DNA of 64,000 nt, from positions 34,897,288 through 34,961,287 of the forward strand of contig OV884015.1 of assembly GCA_930367205.1 (NCBI GenBank), written 5' to 3'. Each line of letters opens with the position of its first letter. The stretch's first letter is position 1. This stretch comes from Acanthosoma haemorrhoidale. Lineage: Eukaryota > Arthropoda > Insecta > Hemiptera > Acanthosomatidae. The notes under the pieces were generated by a model, which was not told the origin of the DNA, did not search any database, and saw only the letters and a list, made by a program, of their open reading frames with translations. Positions 35,818-47,530 of this stretch are shown here, in pieces. The translations under genes and the position numbers were made by a program.

Positions 35818-36042
35818 TTGTTTGTTATTGATGAACTGGTGTGCAATGGTGAAAGTAATATTTGTTATGCTATCAACCCTGAACACTCCCATATCCAGCT
35901 ATTAAAATATTGCATTTGCAATGACTATAAACCAGGAGTATGCTATAAATTATTATGCAATGACTTCTCCCTGTGTTACACGGCATTTAAAGTTATAACA
36001 TTTTACGACAGTGTTAAAACAATCGAAATGACTCGGCCGTAA
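35818..36042 (+). other. Unrecognised Cys-rich open frame
   Basis: 74 codons from a TTG, with eight Cys, several in close pairs (KYCICNDYKPGVCY, LLCNDFSLCY). The CxCx5GxC piece loosely recalls an EGF module but does not fit the signature. There is no ATG and no verified splice sites. It may be chance, a decayed TE or an isolated exon. Confidence 0.15.
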
Positions 36043-36758
36043 ATTCGCCATAGGTACGCCCAGGTTGTTCTGGGTTCCAAAGTGGGTTGTGTGTCTTGTA
36101 ATATCCACGTTGATTTTGGAGAAACCTCCCTGTTCTGACTGCATCAATCGAACAGCGTTTTAAAAGGAACGATCGGATTCTTCAACGTACACTTTTGAAC
36201 TTTTCCCAGTTGTGCAATGGTGGGCCCGCCCCGATATTCCAGCCCTCTTAAGCTGGTTACGCAACAGCCCAATGTATGCATTAATAGTCACCAGAGGGGT
36301 CGACAAAAACTCTTATGACGAATTTTTAGGGTTATTTAAAACCCGAAACCAATATCCTATACCCCAGTTTTCCAGTGTGTGTTCTGGTTTATGCGAGACC
36401 TAACAATACTTAATTTCATCTGGAGATCATATCTTGTGATGAGATGAAATATATTATCTTCATAATATTTGTTAAGTATTATTAATTAATGATAATTAAA
36501 TTATAAGAAACATCACGAAAAATAATAAAGTGAAGGTGTCTGAGGGCAGACGTCGTTTGGTAACGAACCCTAGCAGGTGCTATAGTCACGATCAGCTTAA
36601 ACCTTTTAGGATGAGGGCATAGACCGTCGAAAACGTTCAGTTAAAAAACCAATAAAGCTGTAGGGTGGCAGAAGGTGTTTTATTTCTTAAAAAGAAGAAG
36701 GATCATTCATTCATTAATTGGTAATAATAAAATTAACGTTTTAAAATTATGTAGAGTA

Positions 36759-36892
36759 GGGCATCAAACTAAAGAGCTCTGTTTCCGGATAAATAACATC
36801 CGATAACTATGTGTTGTAATTTTTGTGGAATACGATTTCAACAGGTTTTTAAAATTTTTTTCATTCTAAAATCGTATCCCAGCTGTAACGGA
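36759..36892 (+). repeat. Dispersed GGTATCAAATTAAAG repeat, copy 1
   Basis: gggcatcaaactaaagagct, then about 100 bp later agctgtaacgga. The same two blocks in the same order are found at 40227-40351 and 57705-57813. Confidence 0.45.
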
Positions 36893-37544
36893 ATCCCTAA
36901 TTGTGTTAATCGCACTTGATTTGAATTTTCACTAGGAGCATCTCTGTAAACTGAGATTGATCTTAAATTGCTAATCATGGGTGTACATAAAGCCGTGTCT
37001 CTAATAAAATAAAAAATCTGTATGTGAAGTCATAAATAGTTCTTAATTTAAGTCGGAGTTTCAGCTGAGGCTCTAGGATTTTCGCCAATGTTACGCAAGT
37101 GTTAATGCTAAGGCCGGGGTAGCTTCTCCTTCGGTATGTCTCAACAGCTAATAAATGCAGCTGATAAATGTCGAAACGGCCCTGGTTTCTCCGATGGTTT
37201 AGAAAGGACCACGTGGTACGGCCTTCGAAGGTCTCCGCCTACTGCGAGGCTACCGGGAAGTCTCCTGCTCCTGAGACCAAATCGAAACTCGGTTAAAATG
37301 GCATTACATACTTTTCAACTCTTTCTTCAGCCCCATTAATTTAGTGATTTAGGCAGAACTAGTGGATTACCACTAATCGGTCTCGTTATTTTTTGTTCCA
37401 GATTTTTAAGAACTAGTAGTGCGGTCAATTTTTGGCAAACCATTTTTAACTATTAATAATATTTTAACTTTTTAATTTTTATGACCTATTTTAATTGAAA
37501 ATGATGTTTTTATTTTCATTATTTTCCTATAGCCAATATTGGCT

Positions 37545-37795
37545 CGTAACTGGTGATGAATCTGACGAAGGACCGTGGGGGTCTCCTAAGCACCTGGTTC
37601 CTCTTTCGCGACACTTACTCGTATGTAGGGTTAGAGGTCTCTAACCTTTGTATTTTCTTTGTATGAATAAGTGAATGCTGAACCGTAAATATAGTGAAGA
37701 TGAGATAATTACATAGCATAAATTGATCACAATTGCTTATTGTCATATTGTAATTTTATTTTAGCAAAAGAAATTTTTTAAACTAAACATTAAAC
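37545..37795 (+). mobile_element. Jockey 3' UTR fragment, copy A
   Basis: ctggtgatgaatctgacgaa, gaccgtgggggtctcctaag and ggttcctctttcgcg, then ttattgtcatattgtaattt. This parallels 38240-38440 in order and sequence, so it is a diverged 3' end of the same jockey family. Confidence 0.6.
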
Positions 37796-37954
37796 TGTTT
37801 ATGGTTAGTTTGTATCAATCTATGGTTCTCATCATGAAGCAGTCGAAGATAACAATTTAAACCATCAAAAACGTTTGCAAAAAAAATCTATCCTAGTAGG
37901 ACTATATTGTGGTAAATTATTTCAAAATTATTGTTTCATATTTCGAAATATCTT

Positions 37955-38440
37955 TCTCTCATTCACCCAGTCATAACGATCTTAACATACCTTACCTTCT
38001 TTAACTCATCCCTTCCAAGTTCATGAAATTCCATACTAACCTATGGACCCTAATCCCGTAGCACAGTCATTGCACAGCACCACACATCCCTATAATACCC
38101 CTCGGAGACAGAAACGGCCGAGGCCTCGTGACCTGCTATAAATGCGTGATGGTGTGAGTCCTGGCAATGGCCAGTTTCTCCAATCATGTCCTGAGCGTAT
38201 GTTGCTCTCGCGCTCTTCGTCAGCCTCCACTTGCTCGCATCCGGTGATGTGGCTGACGGAGGAGCGTGGGGGACTTCCCAAGACTCCGGTTCCTCATTCG
38301 CATGCGAGGGAGGTGACAACCATGAGGGTTTGGGAGGCCTTTGGACTGTTTGTAAATACTGTATGAATGAGAACATTTATCACAATTACTTATTGCCTAA
38401 TAAGGCATATTGTAATTTTAGCACAATAAAGAAGTTTCAA
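37955..38440 (+). mobile_element. Jockey LINE 3' end, copy B
   Basis: A decayed ORF2 end (NDLNIPYL at about 37975, then TPRRQKRPRPRDLL and a stop near 38140) leads into a 3' UTR. The UTR ends gcatattgtaattttagcac followed by AATAAAGAAG at about 38425. It is the inverse-oriented partner of the minus-strand copy at 48815-49500, with high similarity through the UTR. The overlapping open frames of 60-108 codons seen here on both strands arise from this GC-richer repeat and are not genes. Confidence 0.75.
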
Positions 38441-38639
38441 TATATTCATTCACACAGAGGAACCCCCTAAAGGCACTAAACTAAGGCAGAATAAAGGAGG
38501 TGTCTTAAGTTGCTTCTGCAGCCACATAACAGTATGCTAGTAACAGTACAGCAGGTAATAACAGTACAGACTCAGGGAAAGAGATGGTTGGTTACACGAA
38601 TCTGGAATGCCATTTCCGATTCTATCTCCGAGAAAAATT

Positions 38640-39150
38640 GGCAGGGATGGGAGTTGATGGGTATCGATATTGCTGTGGGATTAGAGTGTACGGGTAATTT
38701 TTTATATAATTAAAAAAAAAAATTGAGAGAAAGTGTTCCTAGGTTAGCGGGCGTGTTATTGTCGGCGAGCATGGTTTTATTGGAGATGTCGAAGGGAGGA
38801 CTTCTGATTGGAAGGAATGGATGTACTTGGTGTTCGAGTGTTTTTTCTGCCCCCCCCCCCAAGTTCAAGTCCATAAGTCCTTCGTTTTATGGAGAAGCGA
38901 TATTTTCTGTTTAATGATGTACATGATTGTCTGAAACGGTGGTTGAGTTTTCTGGCAAGCTGTATTTTTTGGCATTCCTTGAACCGTTAATGATTAGGTA
39001 TCGTATTTAAAAGTAAGATTTGTAGAATCGTCCTCATTTTAGTGTTTAGCACGCTAAAGGGAGTGCATAATTAATCTCCAAAGAAGAATGTAGGGATGGG
39101 TGGAGCTAGATATCGATCTTGACATGAGATTAGTGTATTTGGATAGTGGT
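38640..39150. repeat. Repeated segment within the jockey cluster
   Basis: gggatgggagttgatgggta, tcgatattgctgtgggatta and gagtgtacgg (38643-38695) recur in diverged form at about 39093-39145 (gggatgggtggagctagata, tcgatcttgacatgagatta). This suggests that two jockey fragments of the same ORF region lie in the same orientation. Confidence 0.45.
38700..38915 (-). mobile_element. Jockey ORF2 fragment (minus)
   Basis: On the minus strand RTYGLELGGGAEK is followed by SNQKSSLRHLQ or PFDISNKTMLADNNTP depending on frame, matching the jockey WTYGLELWG...QSKVLR...NAPWYVSN region. A C homopolymer at about 38851-38861 disrupts the frame. Confidence 0.55.
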
Positions 39151-39730
39151 ATGAAATTTTCAAAATTTAGCATTAAAGTAATCTAGAATAGGTTAGTATG
39201 GCAGAATAAAACTGCAGCCCTAGGCAGGGAAAAAAAGGGTTGGGCTTTGAAGAGAGAACGATGGTGCGGAAATGAAGACACTGATGATGAAAGAAGTAAA
39301 TCGCAGCGCAGAAATGTCATTTATTATTGACAATGGCCTGTTTAATATTTAATAAATAATAATAAAGTAAGATTTGCAAGGATCATTGACAAACTGTGCT
39401 GCACTAAAAGGCAGCCCTACTAGGAGCAGAGCTGAAGGAACCACGGCTGGGCGGCCTTAGCCTTGCGTAAGCACTTTCCCTGGGGCTTGGACGTTTCGGC
39501 GGAAAACGGTGCCGCGTCAGCTGCTGCACACATACTGTCTCGTATGCCTAGCCCACTGTGTCAGTGAAATCTGATCCAGCCACTGTGAAACTCAGTAATT
39601 GCAGTCCATTTATCTGAGGTTGGTGATAATTAGCTGCATAACTCACAGGTGTACTGAATAACTCTCTTTCCAAATGTATCATTCGGTTAGTGGATATCGA
39701 ATCCATTCGATAATTGAACCTTTTTTGGTT
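39151..39730. other. Mixed-composition sequence, probably repeat-derived
   Basis: A GC-richer block at 39395-39580 has no recognised coding content. It lies between jockey fragments and is likely part of this nested repeat cluster. Confidence 0.3.
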
Positions 39731-39733
39731 GGA

Positions 39734-39870
39734 TTGTATGGATGAACGAGTTATTTAGGCATTGCAAATATTGTATGGATGAATGAGTTAGTAAGGGATT
39801 ACAAATATTGTATGGATGTTCTCATTGATCAGACTTATTACCCAGTTAGAGAAAACTTAAATTTTTAGAG
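39734..39870 (+). repeat. 37-bp tandem units plus jockey 3' UTR remnant
   Basis: Two 37-bp units (39734-39770 and 39771-39807) starting ttgtatggatga are followed by a partial third. The third continues into sequence parallel to the jockey 3' UTR at 38355-38420 (actgtatgaatgagaacatt). The tandem expansion lies within the UTR of a further copy. Confidence 0.55.
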
Positions 39871-42800
39871 CTTATTATTAAAATTCCAGGGTTATAAAAA
39901 AATATATCCTTTACAAAAGAATTTTTAGAGATTTTATGTTATAGCTCTTAATTTAGACTACACAAGCTGCTACCAACCACCGTTGAGTGTTCTGTTGATT
40001 GGTGGAAAATTCAGTGTCCCAAACCATTACATCATAAAGCAATAGGACATCCACAACCGTAAAATTATTTAAATTTTTAAGAATTTTTTTATCCTAACCA
40101 AACCGCAATAAAAAAATTCCGTAAAGATTTCATCGCGATCTACTGAATTCACGTTATAATTGTATCCATTTTTACAGTCTTCATTACATATGCTCATATT
40201 TTCATTACTGCATCCTCATGTTTATTGGGGTATCATATTAAAGATCCCATCGTCCTGTTCAATAATATGTATTACTTTATTGGGCATTTATTAGGCTGAA
40301 ATTACAAAAACGCCGTTACAATCGTGTTCACAGCTATTTGCAGTCGTAACAGGACACATAGTCGTGAAATCTGACACACTGGAGGGATGCTATTTTGTGC
40401 GGCAATTTTACATAACCGATTAAAAATAATATGGATCCGGTGAGAATTACTTGGTTATAAAAAAATAATGTCTATCATCTTAAGTACGAAATGAAGCTCA
40501 ATATATTGGTGTCCTCATTAAGAATTCGTAATATGCGTGGAGAATTTAGAAGGCAACAATTGCAAAATACTATTAAAATCGAGTCGAAAGTTTCTCACAG
40601 CCGTAAAAAAACTTTTAATTGCGCGATTCGTCGCGATCGATTTGATTTCTTTTAGCTTGAATTGAATATGTTGTTGAGCTGCTAATGCTTTCATGAAATG
40701 GTTTTGCCATATTTACTTTGGAAAAAGATCGTGCAAGTCAGGATCTCTATAATTGGTATACGGTTGATTGTTATGGAAAATATAATTTTATTTTTTGGTG
40801 CACCATTTTCTAACATCCATGACACTGGGGTACATTGTAGTAGGACATGTTTAACTTCACCAAGGAATGACCAAGAAATATAAACGAAGTTGTGAATGTT
40901 GATTTACAATTAAAATTTCAACATTAATTGACTAATTACCTACCTGGCTCGTTTGCGGTTGCAACATACCACTCGCACCAATACGACAATAAGGTACGTC
41001 AAAAGAGAGAACTATTCCATACCAAAGCCGTCACCTTGTTGCTCAATCGACTCAGCAACTTTAAATGGTCGGTGGTCAATAAGAGAAGGGAGGAAAAAAT
41101 GTTACTTTTCCTTATAAGCGTAAATTTCATCATGGCATGATATCCGTTACGTTATGAATGGAGGAGCACTTTCCTATAATACTGGCCTTTTCGAAGGAGT
41201 ATGGTTTTGGGTTTAGCGTTATCTTCGTTTTATTTACTACTGAAACAATTTATCGTGTTTAAAATCATTGAAAGTGGCGTAGAAGGATCATTTTAACAAA
41301 GAGTCCGAGGCTCTCTTTTCAAACAGGTACGAGGTAATAATTTCAACCTAAGTAGAACTCTTTCGATTTTAAACTGTTAAATCCAAAGACAACCTTTAAC
41401 AAATGTTATAAACCTGTTTCGGTTGTGCCCAACGTCCTTGTAGCTGGCTGCGTGGGTTCATTCCTTCCTATACTACCCTCACCGCTTTAAATTATTGGTT
41501 ATCTTTTGATGATGAACATCTCGTGGTTAAAAAAAAAAAACCAAACAAAAAAAGCAATTATCACTGAAATGTTTCTTATTTCGAAGAACATAATTAGATT
41601 TTGGCACATTCTTCAGTCGATATGAGTCACACAGACGTAAAGAGTAATTTGAAATCAGTATATTCATATCAAAAAGAAGTTACTTTATATGTAAAGGACA
41701 ATAAGTAAGGATTTGACATTACAAAAAATCGAATTTCTCCATACATAATCGTTTTTTGTTCATATTTTGAATGACCGCCAAAATAATTGTAGCGTTGACA
41801 TTTATTTAGAATTGTATACGTATAATACATAATAGCACTTGAAAGAATTGTGTGTCCTTCCGTTAATTACAATTTTTACTCTTCCGAAACGTTGTTGTGG
41901 AGAGAAAAATACATTTATCCAGTTAAACAAAAGTTAGTTGGTGAAAATTGATTATTCTTTAATAAGAGAAAACTGATTCTTGGAACACCTTGTTAAAGTT
42001 ATCTATTGAGTAAGGACTTCGTTTAGGTTTTATGTTAGTCGCGCAATGTAATGTAGGAGTCGCAATTGTTGATTACACCAGATGAAAATACTTTAAAACA
42101 AATACAATATACACATACTCGCAAGCAGGACCCTTAAACATCTATATTTGTTCTAGATTAAAGTTAAAGTTAATGATTTAATTTGCATCATTTTTCATCT
42201 TGTTGCTGACAATGACTTCATATAGCCTACACTTAGATAATTATTGATAATGCTTCATTATCTTCTTCTTTTTTTTGAATCATGGAACCTCGGTCTATGG
42301 TCCCAGTAAACGAATTTACCAAAATAAGTTATTCTTTTGAAGGGTGAATAGCCAGTCATCTAACACTGGGTTCACCGGGGAGTGTATAAGAACAGGACGA
42401 GACATTCCACTTTGATGAAAAGAAAGTAGGAAAACCAAAAGCATGCGTGTTCATTGTTGCTTGGTTCTACAGTAGATTTGGCTCATCATGATCATAAAGA
42501 AGTAGTGACCTATCCACTACCCCTTGTCTCATTTTAGATTACTATTAAACTCATGTTTGTTGTCGTGAAGCCTTGAAAATTATTTGTAGTATGACGTTGA
42601 AAAGTAAGATTTATTGATATACTAGGTACTATGATATCCCATGCTAGAACAGGAACGGTATACAAATATAAAGGTAAAGGCCATTTTGAAATGTCGATTT
42701 TACCACAGGCACAAAAAGATAAGTTTTGTATAAATTTGTTGAATTTTAATAAGGTTGCATGGTATCTACACCATGCTGTGGATACAATCACCTTGCTGAC

Positions 42801-43555
42801 GGAAGGTCTCCCGGGGTCGACTAGGGAAAGGCACCGATCTTTAGCAATGTCTAACCACGCCTATCGTAAGTTACTTATTCTACAGTAGCTCTGAGTTATT
42901 CGTTCTGGTTTCTGTCTGATAAATAGACATTCTGAGAACTACTCGTAATTATATATAGGCATGAATACAAGTATACTTCATCCATTCACATTCAAAGAAT
43001 CAAATTAGAGTTTCTTCACGGGTTATATAAGGTGTATGCATAGCCTTTTGAGTTAAAGCCGTTTTACCTAACCGGATGTAGTAAGAAAACATCCATATTA
43101 ATGTCATTTAAAGGAAACGGTGCAGCGCACTACTGTTGAAAATAAAATATATTGCTTTTTGATTCATGTGAGGAGTCAGCTAAATCGAAGACAGGTAAAG
43201 TAGGCCGGCCATATTTGAAATAAAGTAACGCTAGACGTTACTTACGTTAGAATAAGTTCTAATCTTGATGAGATCTAATAAAGAATAGTTTTTGAGTCAT
43301 GGAGTGTACACCGCGTTGTGATTCAATTGGCAAATCTGTTATATGTTACCCGAACTGGTGCGACCTCTATTCAGGAAAATATGAGGTACACGAAGGTTGG
43401 AGTGATGTAGTGGAAGTTGGAGTCAAGAAAAGTTTCTCCCTGTATCCTGTCACAGTAGTATTGACCGGATCAATACACATGGAATCAACAAAGAAAAAAA
43501 TGGATCAGTAAGCTACCCCTTTTGTGCGAAATTCCTAAGAGAGAATAAATATCAA
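39871..43555. other. AT-rich stretch without recognised genes
   Basis: It contains copy 2 of a dispersed repeat (40227-40351) and several 60-85 codon frames without motifs. Nothing here supports a gene. Confidence 0.4.
40227..40351 (+). repeat. Dispersed GGTATCAAATTAAAG repeat, copy 2
   Basis: ggggtatcatattaaagatc, then cgtgttcacagctatttgca and gtcgtaaca. The closest relative in the window is at 57705-57813, with the same block order and 80-96 bp between block starts. Confidence 0.6.
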
Positions 43556-43559
43556 TAAA

Positions 43560-43745
43560 GGTGTAGGGTCGTCACGAGGAGGTTCCTAGTTACCCAAGCC
43601 CTAGTGACGAAGTGAGGGTTGATTAGGCTACGACCTGGACGATTGCTTCATGACAGGTCTTACTACTGTACTATCTGACTCCATATCTGATAAGTATGTG
43701 CCCCGACAGTGCACTATGTTCAGGAGAAGAGGTATAGGGTAGGTA
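43560..43745 (+). repeat. Unclassified repeat, copy 1
   Basis: ggtcgtcacgagg, acctggacgattgcttcatg, actatctgactccatatctg and tatgtgccccgacag are matched, in inverted orientation, at about 52715-52875. A 14-codon stretch is shared in translation around LLSDS and MCPD.N.LC. The family is unidentified. GC-richer sequence continues to about 43990 without a match in the window. Confidence 0.65.
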
Positions 43746-44125
43746 TTGTACGTAGTTTATGTGGTCTTGGAATGACCACGAATTCACACTCGGTATCTGA
43801 GGGTAGGTGAAAACCGTCCGGATCTCAAAGATGAGTGTGAACCGGAGAGAGGCAGTCTGGATCACTGGGGGGAGACACTACTAGGTAAAGTTCGTAGGGC
43901 GCTAGGTGACCGTCATCCGCAAGGAAGAGATCTCTTCCAAGGAGTTGCTAGTTTTAGCGAGACGAAGGTAGGGAATCTCACTGTGGGGTCTGAAAAAGGC
44001 CGGACTAAAACATAGCCAGGTTAGTAAAGAGAGATGCAGAGATTTTCATAAATGAGAAGGCCCAATCTAGAAACATCAGTGCAGCTTCAAGTACCAGTCT
44101 AGAGAGCCGTAGTTAGAATGACTTA
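43746..44125. other. GC-richer sequence next to the unclassified repeat
   Basis: Probably a continuation of the repeat element at 43560. No coding motif is recognised. Confidence 0.3.
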
Positions 44126-44129
44126 TCGG

Positions 44130-44710
44130 TTTTTTTAACCCTTTTATTTATCATTTTTACAAACATATGAACAATATACAATGGACAAGATTTAGAAATA
44201 TAATAACTCCTCGTGCTGCATACGCAGATGCATTTGAAGGAGGGTAGATTTACAAAATCAACATTTCTTTTTGAAGTTAAATGATCAATATACAAATATA
44301 CAGAACTAGGTGATGGGGCTCACCTTCGGATTACAAAGAGGGAAACTTACAAACTAAAACATAGAAACTAGAACCTAAAGACTATAGCGTACCAGAAGGT
44401 AGCGGAGGTTATCATGCTAAACACCGGGTTTGTCAAGTACTGTAGGAAGTAGAAAAATTTGATATGTCTACGTTGAATGAATTCATCCACCGAAGGCAGA
44501 TCAAAGACCTCGTGAAGCTCACTGCTGCTCCGTTGCTCGAATGAAGTATGTCTGACCACTTTCATCAGTATACCGTTTTGGAATTGTTGGAGTCGCCGAG
44601 CTGTCGTGGACGTCAGATGACGAAAAAGCGGTGCTCCATACAGCAGAGCAGACCTGAGTACACTCTTATATAGAGTTTTTATATTGGGCTCCTACAATGT
44701 CTTGTCATTC
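44130..44710 (-). mobile_element. LINE 3' end, same family as 26399-27755
   Basis: On the minus strand the ORF end reads RLQQFQNGILMKVVRHTSFE, then SSSELHEVFDLPSVDEFIQR and LQYLTNPVFSMIT, followed by a changed C-terminus and the family 3' UTR (gcatacgcagatgcatttga, aggtgatggggctcaccttc). Upstream, near 44675-44705, the sequence jumps from the thumb (YKS) straight to the segment just before the FADD box (ttgggctcctacaatgtc, the counterpart of 27367-27384). An internal deletion has therefore removed the region between them. Confidence 0.85.
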
Positions 44711-45480
44711 AACTAATAACTTATCGCCTATAACGGGCTGGGGTTTTATTCTGGCCGATCGCGTTCAGCCAATACGGAGAGGTTTTATTCTGACCAACCA
44801 AATTGCAGGGTTGGGTGACGCTTGTCTGTTTTAGACCAATCCAATACCAGGACGCACCCAGCCCAGGAGCTACCTGACACCCTCTGCAAGGGTCTCTGAA
44901 CTAGTTTTTTGCACTTGCGTCTTTTTTTGTTTACAATATTTAGACTGATAATTCTAATTGTTTGGTAATATTATTTACATTTGTTTAAAATAATTTACAA
45001 CATATTATAACCAATTTACAATATATATGCAATAGAGTGTAGGTTGATTTATCTTACGTAACGTAGTTACTTACCCTTAAGGGAGAGAATAAAGTTTTAC
45101 GTAATGCTCAGATATCCAAAACATTGTCCATGTCGGCCGAGTCCTTAGGTGTGAATCCTTTCCTCTTCTCTCTTTGTTTTAGTCCTTGATTGGGGTTGAG
45201 AGGCATACTTGGGTATTGAAAGAAGATGTCTAGAGGGGATCGAATACCGCAATAACTTTAAATTTGCCTGAGACATTTGCTCGTTGTCTGAAAGGTTCTT
45301 GGAGGTGCAGAGAAAGTTTTGTGTACCGGTGGAAATCGGAGGGTGAACAGGGCAACATGATAAGTGATAGACAAAAGAAATAGTTTCTTCACACATCTTG
45401 GGTACAAGTTCGCCTAGTGAAGAAGGATCGACGGATGATGAAAGAATGCCTCTGTTGTCCTTTTTTATGCACCTTTTATG
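44711..45480. other. Mixed-composition sequence, no recognised gene
   Basis: The phrase ggttttattctg occurs twice near 44731 and 44783 with similar flanks, hinting at a short internal duplication. The 83-codon minus frame at 45145-45396 has no motif. Confidence 0.35.
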
Positions 45481-46785
45481 GAGGAAGTAAATCTGTAGGG
45501 GGATTCGTAATGATCTTATAAAAACAACTTATTACAAGATATTGGAAAAAAGCTATTTAGTATTATCTATTAAAAATAGTTCTTTTTATTCATTAAATCA
45601 TCTCTACTATTACTAATAAAAAGGCCTCTTCAACAAAAAAAATATAAAAATTAAAATAAATTTACCTGTCTTTAAACCTATCTCGAGATGAAGTCCAAAA
45701 TAACTTCAAAATTTTAGATATCGTAAAACGGACATACATACATACATACATACAGACAAATGAACAGACAGGCATACTTCCTCTTCCTTGGGGATGATGG
45801 TGGACTTGGAAGACCGCTACGCCACTAGGAAGGAAGTGGTGGCCAGGGCGTGCCGGCTACACCCATAGGCGAAGGACGCCCACCCCACTGACCTTGCCTT
45901 GTACTAACTGTACCCAGCTCTGCTGATAACTACCGTTAGCAAGTGATATAGAAGTATTTCATAGGTCAAATGGAAAACTATTTGCTAGGCGAATGTGCAG
46001 ATGCAGCGAATTTTATCCAAAAATTATTGTGTGCAATTAATGAATACATTATTGTCGTCTAAAGTGGAGGGAAAAATCCATTCTGACTCACCATTGCAAT
46101 ATTTTCACTGGATTTAGAGGACTCGGGAGGGGGGGGGGAGAGTTCATAAGGCGTTATAGCTTTTTGTCGCGATTCCAAAAGAGATCACCATAAACAACGC
46201 AGCATTAGTCAAAATGGGGAATAATAAGGGAGGGGAAAAGTAGTTTGGAGAGGGATATGACGTGATCGTTGAATAGTTTTAGGGTGGACATGAAATGTCT
46301 AGTGATATGCTCATTCTATGTTATTGAATGATCTAAATTCAGGTCGAGGTTTTTGAAGTTAGAAATTCCATGTCTTTAGGCTAAATAGGAGACTCTCGAA
46401 GGCCAGGCATATAGATAACCTGGAGAACTTATATGTGCTTCTGATTTAAAAAGAAACAAAATATTTAGTTAACAATTATTTAGTTAATAATTGAGGTTTA
46501 CAAATATTATTCACTTATGCTAAAAAAAACAACAACTTTATTATACAATTTAAAAAAAATAGAGATTAGGTCACTGATTCCTGGATCAACTATTTATGCA
46601 ACTTTTGAACTCTAAGCCGCTGATGTTGTTTTCACTGCACCAACGTAATCGCACCCGTAGTCGTAGATGAAGTATGACAGTTTTCCTTTGAGTATTAAGT
46701 CGGTGTGGGTTGAACATTGATTATGTATTGAATCGACTTCTATCTTTCCACAGGTTTTTGTTATTTCCAATAGTTCTAAGCTTAA
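45481..46785. other. Intergenic stretch with microsatellite and GC island
   Basis: A (CATA)n run at 45732-45752 is followed by a GC-richer block at about 45780-45925 with no recognised product on either strand, then AT-rich sequence with a G run at about 46127-46138. Confidence 0.4.
45732..45752. repeat. (ACAT)n microsatellite
   Basis: About five tetranucleotide units. Confidence 0.9.
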
Positions 46786-46790
46786 ACCGC

Positions 46791-47058
46791 CTTCGACGGC
46801 TTAAACGATCATCCTCGGGTGCTACAAAATAAGAAACATACTTATCAATCTCTAATTTTTGAAATCCTAACTACCAAAATACATTTTCATTCACAATTCA
46901 AAATGGCCTTATAATTAAAATAATCAGAATCAAGTAAATGGTGATTTTAGAATTGTCTGCTAATTACTCGATTTTAATTATTTATATTATTTTAACCACA
47001 TACAAATACATGTTTCTCATGTTGTAACACCTGAGGATGATGGTTTAAGCCATCGAAA
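46791..47058. repeat. Inverted pair of hairpin motifs, about 48-bp arms
   Basis: 46791-46838 and 47011-47058 are reverse complements with about six or seven differences, separated by 172 bp of AT-rich sequence. Each arm contains GAGGATGATsG-TTTAAGCC-rTCGAA (s = C or G, r = A or G), which can fold into a short stem (GATGG/CCATC in the right arm). Stems bracketed by CTGA and CGAAA resemble motifs at the ends of Penelope-like elements. The right copy has CTGAGGA and GAAAC; the left copy has CCGAGGA and GAAGG. No open frame lies between. Confidence 0.7.
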
Positions 47059-47219
47059 CCGCTATCAATATCAGAAATAATAATTATCTGTGAGCAGATA
47101 AAAGTAGATTCAATTACTTATCAAGTATGAATGTTAGTATTTTTGTGATTTGGTCATTATTTTATATACTACTTTAATTAATAAATGTCCTCAAATTGTA
47201 CTGCTGTCGTAAATATCTG

Positions 47220-47530
47220 AATGGGGAAATTAGCGTTCAGTAATCGCTGGAAGGACGAATTGAACCATTTGAGTGGTTTGCCGCAAATAAACATAGTGGG
47301 GGGCCTCACGGAGGATGTGGTAAGTCACGAAGTACGTGATGCCACGACGGCGGATCATCTGCAGCTATAGGAGCGGTTGGTTTCCTCACTTTTCCACGGC
47401 ATTTGTATGTGTAGCGACGAACCAGAGCATCTCTTGGCTAACGAAAGCCATCTCTTGTTAGGGCTGTCACATCGTGGGATCTCAGGGTAATATTCACAAG
47501 CCGGGGCAAGAAAATATGTGTCTCTTGTAA
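47220..47530. other. GC-richer open block, unknown
   Basis: On + a frame is open for about 80 codons apart from one TAG (pieces NRWKDELNHLSGLPQIN, GGLTEDVVSHEVRDATTADH, CSDEPEHLLANESHLLLGLS). No family is recognised. It may be a TE ORF remnant or a decayed exon. Confidence 0.25.

Larger units (their letters stand above)
35616..37544. other. Mixed stretch with unrecognised open frames
   Basis: It contains opposed open frames at 35818-36042 (+) and 35953-36147 (-), one at 36212-36403 (+) and one in a GC-richer block at 37136-37339 (+). It also holds a member of a dispersed repeat at 36759-36892. None can be assigned to a family. Confidence 0.3.

Noticed and set aside
38050..38470. Several overlapping frames of 63-108 codons on both strands
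   Set aside because: All lie in the GC-richer 3' end of a jockey element and have no protein motif of their own.
46791..47058. Active hammerhead ribozyme
   Set aside because: The right arm has CTGAGGA and GAAAC, but an extra base interrupts stem II and no convincing stem III with a cleavage triplet is present; the left arm lacks the CUGA core.
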